Counted from the stretch's first letter, positions 9,074 through 18,501 are shown. The stretch: DNA of 64,000 nt from Desulfobacter curvatus DSM 3379 (GCF_000373985.1 NZ_KB892924.1:20050-84049); one strand, 5' to 3'. Notes: generated by a model not told the origin, from the sequence alone. Numbers and translations: made by a program.

Positions 9074-10858
9074 ATGAATTTAAGCAGAAAAAGTAATGTT
9101 GATCTCAAATATGCCGGCAAATGGGTGTTCTATTTTGTTTTGATAGGCGTCATGTCAGGCCTTGGGGCGGTTCTGTTTCATTACCTGTGCGGCCTTGGCA
9201 TGCATTATTTTTTGGATATGATGGCCGGATACAGGCCCCAGGGACCTGCCGGTGAGCATCTGCTGCTGCCCCACACCGATACGCCTTTCAACAAGTGGGT
9301 GTTATTGCTTTTACCTGCATTGGGAGGTCTTGTCTCCGGGTGGATTGTTTATACCTTTGCTCCGGAGGCAGAGGGGCATGGTACGGACGCCGCAATAGAC
9401 GCCTTCCATCACAAGGGCGGTATTATTCGCTCACGGATTCCAATTATTAAAACCATTGCCTCCACCATTACGCTGACCACCGGCGGCTCAGGGGGCAGGG
9501 AAGGGCCCATTGCCCAGATTGGGGGCGGATTCGGTTCTTTTCTGGCTACACGGTTCAACCTGTCTGAACGGGAACGGTGTATTATGATGGCTGCAGGGAT
9601 TGGTGCCGGTGTGGGCAGTATCTTCAGAGCACCCTTGGCTGGCGCTCTTTTTGCTGCGGAAGTGCTCTACCGTGATCCTGAATTTGAGTCTTCGGTCATC
9701 ATTCCGGCCGGCATCTCCTCTGTGGTGGCCTATTGCACCTTTTGTCTGTTTTTCGGATGGGGTTCGTTGTTTGATTCCCCGGCATTTAAATTTGAAAATC
9801 CATTGCAGTTAGGTCCCTATCTTGGTCTTGCCGTAGTTCTGGTCCTCACCGGCGTTTTATATGTTAAGGTGTTTTATGGGACGACGCATCTGTTTCGGAA
9901 ACTGAAAATCCCAAATCACATCAAACCTGCCCTTGGCGGTCTTGTGACCGGTGTGATCGGTTTTTTTATGCCTTATACCCTGGCCTTTGGATACGGCATG
10001 GCCCAGGGGGCTATTTTCAACCAGTTGGCCATCCCCGTTCTTTTGGGTCTTGCCCTGGGAAAAATTTTTACCACATCCTTTTCCATTGGCTCCGGCGGGT
10101 CCGGCGGTGTATTTGGGCCTTCGGTTGTTATCGGCGGCGCCATGGGCGGGGCCGTGGGGCAGTTTTTTCATATGGTTATGCCCACGGTTGTAACCCAGCC
10201 GGGGGCCTTTGTCATTGTTGGTATGGCCGGATTTTTCACGGCTGTGTCCAACACCCCCATCTCCACCATCATATTTGTCAGTGAGATGACCAACTCCTAT
10301 CATCTTCTGCTGCCAAGTCTTCTGGTTTGTTCGGTGTGTTATCTTTTGTCCACAAAATGGTCTATTTATGAAAACCAGGTGAAATCGCGAGTTGATTCAC
10401 CGCTTCATGCCGGAGAATTTATGATAGACATTCTTCAAACCATAAAAGTGGAAAAACTCAAACATCTTATCAAGGATGTCCGATGCCTGAACCAGGACAT
10501 GAGCTTCAATCACTTTAAAAAAATATTTCAGACCACCAAGCAAAGATATTTCCCGGTTATGAACGGCCAAGGAAGATTATGCGGCATTTTTTCCTCCACC
10601 GATGTCCGTGAGGTTCTTTTTTCAAGCGATCTTGGGCAACTGGTCCTTATGAAGGATATTATGGTGTCCAGTATGATTACTACCACCTTAGCCGAAGATT
10701 TGAACACGGTACTGCTTAAACTTACAAAGAAAAACATTGATGCGCTGCCTGTGGTGGATGAAGATGATCCGGGAAAATTTATCGGCATGCTTTACCGCCG
10801 TGACATTATTGCCTACTATAACCTCCATGTGACAAGAATCCGGGAATCTGAAAAGTAG
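9074..10858 (+). CDS. ClC-family chloride channel/transporter with C-terminal CBS pair
   Basis: A 594-residue membrane protein moving chloride, or exchanging it for protons. The selectivity motifs are GSGGREGP (gating-type Glu143) and GSGGSGGVFGP; about ten hydrophobic helices precede two cytoplasmic CBS domains (about 435-590) that may sense nucleotides. I prefer the ATG at 9074, with AGGG seven bases upstream, over the in-frame ATG at 9035, which has no Shine-Dalgarno and would add 13 polar residues. Channel versus antiporter cannot be settled here. Confidence 0.9.
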   Translation: MNLSRKSNVDLKYAGKWVFYFVLIGVMSGLGAVLFHYLCGLGMHYFLDMMAGYRPQGPAGEHLLLPHTDTPFNKWVLLLLPALGGLVSGWIVYTFAPEAEGHGTDAAIDAFHHKGGIIRSRIPIIKTIASTITLTTGGSGGREGPIAQIGGGFGSFLATRFNLSERERCIMMAAGIGAGVGSIFRAPLAGALFAAEVLYRDPEFESSVIIPAGISSVVAYCTFCLFFGWGSLFDSPAFKFENPLQLGPYLGLAVVLVLTGVLYVKVFYGTTHLFRKLKIPNHIKPALGGLVTGVIGFFMPYTLAFGYGMAQGAIFNQLAIPVLLGLALGKIFTTSFSIGSGGSGGVFGPSVVIGGAMGGAVGQFFHMVMPTVVTQPGAFVIVGMAGFFTAVSNTPISTIIFVSEMTNSYHLLLPSLLVCSVCYLLSTKWSIYENQVKSRVDSPLHAGEFMIDILQTIKVEKLKHLIKDVRCLNQDMSFNHFKKIFQTTKQRYFPVMNGQGRLCGIFSSTDVREVLFSSDLGQLVLMKDIMVSSMITTTLAEDLNTVLLKLTKKNIDALPVVDEDDPGKFIGMLYRRDIIAYYNLHVTRIRESEK

Positions 10859-10890
10859 TGTTAGTGTTTGAACAGCCTGTCGAGCACGAA

Positions 10891-11706
10891 TTAATAATTC
10901 ACTTGATGCAAAAACAACCCCCTTGCCGGGGCGGTCGCTCCGGCAAGGGAACGTTCACGTGAGCAAAGGATCTGATTGAACATTGCCGGGCTAATCCGTC
11001 CTGCACCGGCATCTTTTAGCGTTCCTACGATATTTCGGACCATGTTTTTTAAAAATCCCGTGGCACAGATACAAAATTCCAGCCGATCGTAAGGCTTTTC
11101 TGTCCAGCTTGCACTGAAAATCGTTCTTACGGTGGAAGACCTTGGACTGCCCGTATTTTCAAAAGCTTTAAAATCATGTTCGCCCACGAGGTATTTACAG
11201 CACTGATTCATGGCGTCTATATTCAGAACCGGCTTTACATGCCATAAATAATCCCGGCCAATGGCCGTGGGGGGTTCTCTGTTCAGTATGTAATACCGGT
11301 ACTCTTTGGAACGAACATGGTACTGTGCATGGAAATCAGGATCTGCGAGCCGGCAGTCATGAATCACAATGGGAGCGGACACAAGGCTGTTCACCCCTTT
11401 TTGAATGATATCAGGGGTAAGACGGGTCTCTGCATGGAAATGGGCCACCTGGGCCCGTGCATGAACACCTGCATCCGTACGTCCGGAACCGTGAATTTTA
11501 ATGTCCTGGTTTAAAATCATGGATAATATACGTTCAAGCTCACCCTGGATGGTGGGTTTATCAGCTTGGCGCTGCCACCCGAAAAAATTGGTTCCGTCAT
11601 AGGCCACCACAATTTTGAAATTTTTTGTCGGGCTGTTCTGATTTTCAACTGTCTTGGGCATTCTGCAGTATGGCTTTTTTTTTGATAAGTTTTTTAACCA
11701 AGACAT
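10891..11706 (-). CDS. truA: tRNA pseudouridine synthase A
   Basis: TruA converts U38-U40 of tRNA anticodon stems to pseudouridine. The catalytic Asp78 is in GRTDAGVHA, and YDGTNFFGWQRQ and the C-terminal FLKNMVRNIVGTL are characteristic. The open frame starts about 25 residues earlier than usual; ATG codons at 11706 (used here) and about 11661 both lack a clear Shine-Dalgarno, so the start is uncertain. Near the 3' end a perfect 9-bp inverted repeat, CCTTGCCGG/CCGGCAAGG (10921-10948), lies inside the coding sequence. Confidence 0.93.
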   Translation of the reverse strand: MSWLKNLSKKKPYCRMPKTVENQNSPTKNFKIVVAYDGTNFFGWQRQADKPTIQGELERILSMILNQDIKIHGSGRTDAGVHARAQVAHFHAETRLTPDIIQKGVNSLVSAPIVIHDCRLADPDFHAQYHVRSKEYRYYILNREPPTAIGRDYLWHVKPVLNIDAMNQCCKYLVGEHDFKAFENTGSPRSSTVRTIFSASWTEKPYDRLEFCICATGFLKNMVRNIVGTLKDAGAGRISPAMFNQILCSRERSLAGATAPARGLFLHQVNY

Positions 11707-12187
11707 CGAGCGGGTGATGCTTGACGGATTGAGTTTGGAGATATTTGGATTTTACAAGCCGCTTTGAAAAGGTGTTACAATTAAAAAAAACAGGCATACA
11801 CCAGAAAATTATTTTCAGGTGATTCCATGTTCTTTGCCCTCCTATGCGTATTTTGCACATACAAATAACTTGTCCAAACATTCCTGTCAAGCCGATCCCA
11901 TTTGTGGAAGTTTGATCCTGCCTTCAATTTATTGGGGGCGGTAGTGGAATTTAGTATAAATCTGTGCTTTACTGGACTTTTCTTAAAGTGATCTTCTGGA
12001 TTTTTTTATATTAGTTATCGCAAACTCAGTGAACAGCCATGGGCTGACCTGGTCTATCAGCACCCAGGCCCAGCCTGCAACGAATATTGAAAGATTCGCG
12101 CGGTTTACACAGATTTTTTTATAAAAAACTTTATTTATGGGTTCTTAAATTTTTCAATGCCCAATTCTAATTTTTAAGGAGAAGATA
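11707..12187. other. 481-bp intergenic region between truA and the chemoreceptor gene
   Basis: This AT-rich gap lies between divergent genes. It holds repeat copy C (12031-12122, minus orientation) and AAGGAG just before the chemoreceptor ATG. I found no convincing gene; an open frame overlapping the truA start (11645-11890, minus) has no similarity or start signal I can support. Confidence 0.5.
12031..12122 (-). repeat. Dispersed structured repeat, copy C
   Basis: On the minus strand: TCTGTGT, a short spacer, then GCGCGAA as the opposing arm. Compared with ACACAGA in copy B, three A-to-G changes turn A-U pairs into G-U pairs, so most pairing survives. The core reads GGCTGGGCCTGG, loop GTGCTGATAGA, CCAGGTCAGCCCATGGCTG. 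In the second stem a U-G pair of copy F is U-A here. Confidence 0.82.
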
Positions 12188-14116
12188 ATGAAAAAATTGT
12201 ACAATAACTTAAAACTTGCATGGAAACTTATGGGCGGAATAGGCTTGGTTATCATATTTTTTATCTGTGCTCTGGGAATCTTTTATTATACCAATCATGT
12301 TACAGCATCGAAGTTTGATTCCGTCTGGCATACAGGAAAAGCCATTGCTGACGGTTTTAGAGATATAGAGTCTTTAGTGCTTCAGTGCCGCAGGGAAGAA
12401 AAGAATTTTTTGATGAACAAGGATAAGAAATATGTTGATAAAGTTGAAAAAAATATAACCTTGCTGAAAAAAGAGGCAGACAATATCCAAGGTATTGCTA
12501 TAAAAAATAAAAGCAAAGAATTTGAAGATCGTGCTGTAAGAATAGTAAAAGATGCAGACCAGTATCTTGCATTATTTCATACCGTGGTGTCTCTGTGGGA
12601 AAAAAGAGGTCTTAGTCATAAATCCGGATTGCAGGGAGACTTTAGAAATGTTGTACATGAACTGACAGACGATGTTCATGCCGCAAATGACATGGATTCA
12701 TTAACAGCTCTTCTGACGCTAAGAAAGCACGAAAAAGACTATCTTTTAAGGTTTGACAAAAAATATAAAGACAATGCGCTTAAAATACTGTCTGAACTTT
12801 CCGATCATCCTGGAATATCAAAAGATAAATTGAATAAATACAAGGCGCTTTTTCTTGCACTCGTAGAGACAGACGATCAGATCAATAATTCGTCTGCTAA
12901 AATGAGAGAGGTTGTAAATAGAATTGAACCACTGATAGAGGAAAATGTTCTTCTTGCAACCCAATATGCAACCGGTGAAATGGCAGCAGCAAAAGCCAGG
13001 AGCAGGTATCTAAGTAATATTGCCGTTACTATTGCAGTTGTCGCCGTTGCTGTCGGTATATTCATAGCCGTTCTTATCACTTTAAGCATTACAGGCGCTT
13101 TCAAAAAAATAGTTTACCTTGCCAAGGCAATGTCAGAGGGAGATTTGACACAACAGCTTGATATTGATCAAAAAGATGAAATAGGAGATCTTGCAAGAGC
13201 CCTTAACAACATGGCAGACAGCCTAAATAAAATGTTCAGAGATGTTTCCATAGGAATCCAGACATTGTCCTCTTCATCCACTGAACTTGCCGGAGTCGCC
13301 AACCAGATAACCTCAAATTCAGAGGCCACAAGCGAAAGAGCGAATTCAGTTTCTGTTGCCGCAGAAGAGATGAGCACCAACATGAATTCCGTTGCTGCTG
13401 CAACAGAACAGGCCACAACCAATATACAGATGATCGTGGCTGCTGCTGAAGAAATGACAGCAACCATAAAGGAAATAGCCGCCAACACAACCAAAGGTAG
13501 CGAGACAACAACCCATGCTGTTGACCAGGCGCAGCATGTTTCTGAAACAATGGATGAATTGGGCAATGCGGCAGCACAGATAAACAAAGTAACAGAGACA
13601 ATCGCTGATATTTCCGAACAGACCAATCTTCTTGCCCTGAACGCAACAATAGAAGCGGCAAGGGCAGGAGACGCGGGCAAGGGGTTTGCCGTAGTTGCAG
13701 GTGAAATCAAGGCGCTTGCCCAACAGACAGCAGAAGCGACCAGGGAAATCAATGAGAGGATATCAGGAGTAAAAGCAAGTACTGATGAATCTATAACTGC
13801 AATTAAGGGGATCGTAACTGTCATCAATGAAGTAAATGGTATTGTAATTACAATTGCAACAGCTATTGAAGAACAGTCGGCAACGACTCAGGAGATTTCA
13901 AACAATGTGAGCCAGGCAGCATCAGGGCTTCAAGAAGTAAATGATAATGTGAACCAGGCTTCTGCAGTAACAGGAGAGGTAACCCGGAATATTACCGAAG
14001 TTAACCAGGCAGCCCAGGAAACAAATTCAGGAGCTGTACAGGTAAATGAAAGCGCCGCAGAACTTTCAAAGCTTGCCGGGCACCTTAATGAAATGGTAGC
14101 ACGATTTAAAATATAA
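12188..14116 (+). CDS. Methyl-accepting chemotaxis protein with helical periplasmic sensor
   Basis: A 642-residue chemoreceptor: TM1 (about 12-36), a long helical periplasmic domain (about 37-275) resembling the HBM helical-bimodular type, TM2 (about 278-300), HAMP (about 300-355) and a cytoplasmic coiled coil. The signalling tip EQTNLLALNATIEAARAG is near-canonical and binds CheA/CheW. Base composition is A-richer than the neighbours. AAGGAG precedes the ATG. No other che gene is adjacent; the CheD-like gene lies 27 kb away. The ligand is unknown. Confidence 0.93.
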   Translation: MKKLYNNLKLAWKLMGGIGLVIIFFICALGIFYYTNHVTASKFDSVWHTGKAIADGFRDIESLVLQCRREEKNFLMNKDKKYVDKVEKNITLLKKEADNIQGIAIKNKSKEFEDRAVRIVKDADQYLALFHTVVSLWEKRGLSHKSGLQGDFRNVVHELTDDVHAANDMDSLTALLTLRKHEKDYLLRFDKKYKDNALKILSELSDHPGISKDKLNKYKALFLALVETDDQINNSSAKMREVVNRIEPLIEENVLLATQYATGEMAAAKARSRYLSNIAVTIAVVAVAVGIFIAVLITLSITGAFKKIVYLAKAMSEGDLTQQLDIDQKDEIGDLARALNNMADSLNKMFRDVSIGIQTLSSSSTELAGVANQITSNSEATSERANSVSVAAEEMSTNMNSVAAATEQATTNIQMIVAAAEEMTATIKEIAANTTKGSETTTHAVDQAQHVSETMDELGNAAAQINKVTETIADISEQTNLLALNATIEAARAGDAGKGFAVVAGEIKALAQQTAEATREINERISGVKASTDESITAIKGIVTVINEVNGIVITIATAIEEQSATTQEISNNVSQAASGLQEVNDNVNQASAVTGEVTRNITEVNQAAQETNSGAVQVNESAAELSKLAGHLNEMVARFKI

Positions 14117-14241
14117 GTATTTTTTATTTCCAGGATAGGGTTAAAGTTTAAGCTTTTGTCGTTAAGCAGCAAAAAGGGGTTGCGACAGTTTGACAATCAC
14201 TACATTGTGGCATAGCTTATTTGATAAATTTAAATAGTTTT

Positions 14242-14334
14242 ATATGAAAGTATCAATAAGTTGCTAAGTTACTTTCATATTTTGTTATGGATTGAGCCTG
14301 GGTGTTGATAGACCAGGTCGGCCCATGACCGTTT
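14242..14334 (+). repeat. Dispersed structured repeat, copy D
   Basis: First hairpin: ATATGAAAGTA (14242-14252) pairs perfectly with TACTTTCATAT (14270-14280). Second hairpin: GGATTGAGCCTGG, loop GTGTTGATAGA, CCAGGTCGGCCC. It matches copy A almost base for base. A tail, GTGGAAAGAGCC, which resembles the tail of copies E and F, runs directly to the ATG of the regulator gene at 14348 and supplies its only Shine-Dalgarno-like purines. Confidence 0.85.
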
Positions 14335-14347
14335 GTGGAAAGAGCCT

Positions 14348-14740
14348 ATGAACAGCAAGGAATTTAAAATATTCAGATCTCGTTTAGACCGTACCCAGAA
14401 AGAGATGGCCCAGCTTTTAGGGATTTCCATTAAAGCAATACACAGCTATGAGCAAGGGTGGCGCAAGATCCCCGGCCATGTGGAGCGACAGGTCTATTTT
14501 TTGCTCTCGCGTACCCTGCAGCGGACCGGCAAGAAAAAAAAATGTTGGGATCTTTTGCAATGCCCAAAGGAGCAGATGAACCGTTGTCCGGCTTATGAAT
14601 TCCAATCCGGGGATATGTGCTGGTTTGTCAACGGTACCCGGTGTGGGGGCAAGATTCATGATTCATGGGAGAAGAAAATGGAAGCGTGCCGACGGTGCGA
14701 TATCTTCTTGAATTTGTTTGATGATATACAGGGGAGTTAA
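14348..14740 (+). CDS. Helix-turn-helix regulator with C-terminal two-CW cysteine domain
   Basis: 130 residues. The N-terminus (about 4-55) is an Xre-type helix-turn-helix (RTQKEMAQLLGISIKAIHSYE). The C-terminal part has seven cysteines, 66, 72, 80, 91, 99, 114 and 117, in the CW...C...CP...CW...C...CRRC pattern of the two-CW domain, probably a metal or cluster site. Five bases separate its stop from cysE, and cysE overlaps cysK, so it is the first gene of a cysteine-synthesis operon. I infer a redox- or sulfur-responsive regulator of that operon. The ATG at 14348 is preferred over TTG at 14333. Confidence 0.8.
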   Translation: MNSKEFKIFRSRLDRTQKEMAQLLGISIKAIHSYEQGWRKIPGHVERQVYFLLSRTLQRTGKKKKCWDLLQCPKEQMNRCPAYEFQSGDMCWFVNGTRCGGKIHDSWEKKMEACRRCDIFLNLFDDIQGS

Positions 14741-14745
14741 GAAAA

Positions 14746-15729
14746 ATGAGTCTGACGAACAAAAAAGAAGATCTGTGCCCATATCTCGGCACCCAGGCCC
14801 GGAATGTTCAAAGAGCTGCCCTCCCCGGGGTTATTGACCGGATTATAAATACATTGGATGATCCTGAGTGTTTTGCCCACATTGGCAATGAACCCATCCA
14901 TTTCTCCACCTCGGTCAGGGATATGATCGAAAAATTAAGAAATATTTTATTCCCCGGATATTTTTCAAATGAAAAAATGGATAGTGTCAACCATACCTAC
15001 CATCTGGGCCGGGAAATTACCCTGCTCTACGATATCCTTTCCAAACAGATCATCCATGTATTGCGCCATGATTGTCTGAGATTTGACAAGGTTTGTTTGG
15101 AATGTGAACGCCGGGGCAATGAGGCTGCGTTCGCGGTGATCGAACAGATCCCGGTGCTGCGAAGAAAATTAGCGGCTGATGTCAGGGCGGCCTATGACGG
15201 GGATCCGGCGGCCAAAAGCCACGATGAAATTATTTTTTCCTACCCGGGGCTGTATGCCATCACGGTTCACCGGATCGCCAACATCCTTCACCAGCTTGAT
15301 ATTCCGCAGCTTCCCAGGATCATGACAGAACTGGCCCACAGTCTGACCGGCATTGATATTCATCCGGGGGCCACCATTGGTGAACGTTTTGTCATTGATC
15401 ACGGAACCGGCGTTGTCATTGGAGAGACATCTGTGATCGGTGAAAATGTGCGCATCTACCAGAATGTCACCATCGGTGCGTTGTCCCTGCCCAGGGATGC
15501 CGGAGAAAAACTGCGTTGGGTAAAGCGGCATCCCACCATTGAAGATGATGTAATTATCTATTCCGGGGCCACTGTGCTTGGCGGCGATACTACTATTGGG
15601 GCACGGTCCGTTGTGGGCGGGAACGTATGGCTCACACACTCTATTCCGGCTGATACCAAGATATTTATGGAAGAGCCCCGCCTGATTATTCAACAGCAAC
15701 CAAAGGAGACGGTAAGTGAAGGCGATTAA
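14746..15729 (+). CDS. cysE: Serine O-acetyltransferase (EpsC/CysE type)
   Basis: Acetylates serine from acetyl-CoA, the first step of cysteine synthesis. The C-terminal left-handed beta-helix with hexapeptide repeats (GIDIHPGATIGERFVIDHGTG, about 205-225) and the VTIGALSLPRDAGEK segment are typical of the longer EpsC form; 327 residues fits it. GGGGAG lies upstream of ATG. The last 14 bases overlap the start of cysK, implying translational coupling of the two enzymes, which are known to form a complex elsewhere. Confidence 0.94.
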   Translation: MSLTNKKEDLCPYLGTQARNVQRAALPGVIDRIINTLDDPECFAHIGNEPIHFSTSVRDMIEKLRNILFPGYFSNEKMDSVNHTYHLGREITLLYDILSKQIIHVLRHDCLRFDKVCLECERRGNEAAFAVIEQIPVLRRKLAADVRAAYDGDPAAKSHDEIIFSYPGLYAITVHRIANILHQLDIPQLPRIMTELAHSLTGIDIHPGATIGERFVIDHGTGVVIGETSVIGENVRIYQNVTIGALSLPRDAGEKLRWVKRHPTIEDDVIIYSGATVLGGDTTIGARSVVGGNVWLTHSIPADTKIFMEEPRLIIQQQPKETVSEGD

Positions 15730-16633
15730 CGACATCACCCAGGCCTGCGGTAACACCCCCCTGGTCTATCTGGAGGCACCCTCCCGGGAATGCGGGGCAC
15801 ATCTCTACGCTAAACTGGAGTATTTCAATCCACTGGGCAGCGTTAAAGACCGGGTCGGTCTTGCCATGATTGAGGCGGGTCTGAAAAGCGGACAGATCGG
15901 ACCGGATACATTGATCGTGGAGCCTACCTCAGGGAATACCGGCATTGCACTGGCGTTTGTGGCACGTATAAAGGGGCTGAAGCTTGTTTTGACCATGCCG
16001 GAAACCATGAGTATGGAACGTCAAAAACTGTTGCGTCATTTAGGGGCACAACTTGTTTTGACCCCGAGACACCTTGGCATGAAAGGTGCCGTGGACAAAG
16101 CGACCGAGATGGTGGCAACCCACGGGAATGCCTTTATGCCTGATCAGTTTTCGAATCCTGCCAACCCGGCTATCCACAGGGCCACCACCGGTCCGGAGAT
16201 CTGGGAAGCGGCACAGGGCAGGGTTGATATTTTTGTGGCAGGGGTGGGCACCGGCGGCACCCTGACCGGGGTGACGGAATATATCAAGGGTAAACACCCG
16301 GACCTCATGTCCATTGCCGTGGAACCGGCTGATTCGCCTGTCCTCTCCGGCGGGAAAGCAGGGCCTCATACCATCCAGGGCATTGGTGCCGGTTTTGTCC
16401 CGGCTAACTTTAACCGGGAGCTGGTCGATCAAATTCTCCCGGTCAAAGGAGAAGATGCCATGAACGGGGCCAGAACCCTTGCCAAATCATGTGCAATTCT
16501 TTGCGGCATCTCTTCGGGTGCCAACTTTCATGCCGCCTTTCAGACCGGCCTGAAGCACCCGGGGAAAACCATTGTTTTCATCGTATGCGACACTGGGGAA
16601 CGGTATATCAGCACAAGCTTGTTCGACCTGTAA
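15716..16633 (+). CDS. cysK: Cysteine synthase (O-acetylserine sulfhydrylase)
   Basis: Makes cysteine from O-acetylserine and sulfide. The PLP lysine is in NPLGSVKDRVG, the Asn loop in EPTSGNTGIA, the phosphate loop in GVGTGGTLTG, and GISSGAN closes the site. 305 residues is normal. GTG at 15716 is the start, supported by AAAGGAG six bases upstream, within the end of cysE. In a sulfide producer this pair captures sulfide into cysteine, with the upstream two-CW protein as candidate regulator. Confidence 0.95.
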   Translation: MKAINDITQACGNTPLVYLEAPSRECGAHLYAKLEYFNPLGSVKDRVGLAMIEAGLKSGQIGPDTLIVEPTSGNTGIALAFVARIKGLKLVLTMPETMSMERQKLLRHLGAQLVLTPRHLGMKGAVDKATEMVATHGNAFMPDQFSNPANPAIHRATTGPEIWEAAQGRVDIFVAGVGTGGTLTGVTEYIKGKHPDLMSIAVEPADSPVLSGGKAGPHTIQGIGAGFVPANFNRELVDQILPVKGEDAMNGARTLAKSCAILCGISSGANFHAAFQTGLKHPGKTIVFIVCDTGERYISTSLFDL

Positions 16634-16638
16634 TGGCT

Positions 16639-18501
16639 TTATATTTCCCTGGGATCGGTCATGTTTTCCGGGCGCAGCATGTCATCCAGTTGCGTTTTGG
16701 TCAGCATCCCTTTTTCCAGAACCAGATCATATACACTCCCCCCGGTTTTGAGCGCTTCCTTTGCAATGGCTGCTGACTGTTCATAACCAATTATCGGAAC
16801 CAGTGCGGTGACCAATCCGATGCTGGTTTGGACATAACCTCGGCACACATCCCGGTTCGCTTCAATGCCGTTAATGCAACGGGCAACCAGGGTGATACAG
16901 CCGTTTTTAAGGATCGTCATGCCGTGCAGCAGATCAAAGGCGATGATTGGTTCACCCATACACAGCTCCAATTCACTGGATTCGGCTGCCATGGATACAA
17001 CCATGTCGTATCCCATAACCTGATAACAAATTTGATTCATCAATTCCGGGATCACCGGATTTACCTTGCCCGGCATAATGGAAGATCCCGGCTGCATGGG
17101 GGGCAGATTGATTTCATTCAGACCACAGCGGGGACCGGAAGAGAGCCAGCGCAGATCTTTGCATATTTTTGAAATTTGTACGGCCGCAAGCTTGAGATTG
17201 GCAGACATGTGGACAAAAATGCCGGCATTCTGGGTGGCCTCCACCAGGTTCCTAGCCCTCCGCAACTGAAAACCGCTGACTTGGGTAAGCTTTTTCACCA
17301 CCAGGTCGGCGTAACCCGGCGGACTGTTTATGCCTGTACCGATGGCTGTCGCCCCCATGTTCACATCCCGAAATTCTTCGGCCGCCTGGATGATGGAATT
17401 GATGGCGCTGTCAATCATGACCGCATAGGCGCTGAATTCCTGACCCAGGGTCATGGGAACGGCATCCTGATTCTCGGTACGTCCCATTTTCAGTACGTCT
17501 TTAAATTCTTCGGCCTTTGTTTCCAGGGAATTGCGCAGTTCCTCCATTGCCAGCACCAGATTTTTTTTGGAGAGTAATACCGCTATCTTAATTGCCGTGG
17601 GATAGGTGTCATTGGTGGATTGGGAGCAGTTAACATGGTCATTGGGATGCAGGTATTGATACTCGCCTTTATTATGCCCCATGATCTCCAGACCCCGATT
17701 GGCAATTACCTCGTTGGCGTTCATATTGGTGGAGGTGCCGGCACCCCCCTGAAACATGTCAACGGTGAACTGGTCGTGCAGTTTGCCGTACAGGATTTCA
17801 TCACAGGCCTGGGTTATGGCCTCCATTTTGGTTTGATCAATTCTGCCCAGGTCATAATTGGCCAGGGCCGCAGCCTTTTTGACCATAGCCAGTGCTTCGA
17901 CCATGTGCTCAAAATTATTGATATGTGAGCCGGAAATAGCAAAGTTTTCCATGGCGCGCTGGGTCTGTACGCCGTAATAAACATCGTTGGAAATGTCACG
18001 TGCCCCCAGGGAGTCGTGTTCCTGGCGAAATCCGCTTGTGGCTACATCATCAACCTTCTTGTTTTCAAAAAGTTTATCAGTAAGTATGCGCATCCGCCGA
18101 TTAATACCGACGGCAATCCGGGAGACGATTCTGTAAAAAAAATCGGGCTCATTTTCTCTGAGCCGATCAATTTCTTCCCGTGATATCTGCCGGATTTTTA
18201 CCCCGTTTCGGGTAAAAGCACCATTAACGTGTGAAGCATCTCCCAAAAAAGCACTTTCACTGATCATGGTTCCTGCAGCCATGGACCCAACTTTGCGGGA
18301 AGTCCCATGCAGTCCGCGAACCAGTTCCACCTCACCTTCAAGGATAATACCAGCCCATCTTCTGGGCGTTGATTCATGGAATATCCATTCATTGGGCCGG
18401 TACACCTGTTCACGGCCTTCGCTAAAAAAAGATGCCAGATCTTTTTTGTTGATACCGGTGGATTTTGCGGCCAGCTTTATAATGTCTTGTTTTGTATGCA
18501 T
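16639..18501 (-). CDS. aspA: Aspartate ammonia-lyase fused to an N-terminal cyclic-nucleotide-binding-like domain
   Basis: Residues about 25-140 form a Crp-type cupin domain (WAGIILEGEVELVRG, GTMISESAFLGD) and about 158-620 a complete aspartase/fumarase-superfamily lyase with GATAIGTGIN and the signature GSSIMPGKVNP (472-482). It deaminates aspartate to fumarate and ammonia. ATG at 18501 is chosen because GCAGGAG lies six bases upstream; the open frame continues 53 codons further without support. The Crp-type domain lacks the usual GE...R-S cAMP pocket, so its ligand, if any, is unknown. There is no DNA-binding domain, so direct control of the enzyme is likely. It ends five bases from the convergent cysK. 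Confidence 0.9.
   Translation of the reverse strand: MHTKQDIIKLAAKSTGINKKDLASFFSEGREQVYRPNEWIFHESTPRRWAGIILEGEVELVRGLHGTSRKVGSMAAGTMISESAFLGDASHVNGAFTRNGVKIRQISREEIDRLRENEPDFFYRIVSRIAVGINRRMRILTDKLFENKKVDDVATSGFRQEHDSLGARDISNDVYYGVQTQRAMENFAISGSHINNFEHMVEALAMVKKAAALANYDLGRIDQTKMEAITQACDEILYGKLHDQFTVDMFQGGAGTSTNMNANEVIANRGLEIMGHNKGEYQYLHPNDHVNCSQSTNDTYPTAIKIAVLLSKKNLVLAMEELRNSLETKAEEFKDVLKMGRTENQDAVPMTLGQEFSAYAVMIDSAINSIIQAAEEFRDVNMGATAIGTGINSPPGYADLVVKKLTQVSGFQLRRARNLVEATQNAGIFVHMSANLKLAAVQISKICKDLRWLSSGPRCGLNEINLPPMQPGSSIMPGKVNPVIPELMNQICYQVMGYDMVVSMAAESSELELCMGEPIIAFDLLHGMTILKNGCITLVARCINGIEANRDVCRGYVQTSIGLVTALVPIIGYEQSAAIAKEALKTGGSVYDLVLEKGMLTKTQLDDMLRPENMTDPREI

Noticed and set aside
10921..10948. 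Inverted repeat at the 3' end of truA as a terminator
   Set aside because: It lies wholly within the coding region and has no T tract; probably chance of codon use, though noted in the gene entry.
11645..11890. An 81-codon minus-strand ORF overlapping the truA start
   Set aside because: No ribosome site, and it overlaps the truA coding region.
13168..13827. A 219-codon minus-strand frame inside the chemoreceptor gene
   Set aside because: Low-complexity Ala/Ser/Val translation of the antisense of a coiled coil; it has no start signal and the sense gene is unmistakable.
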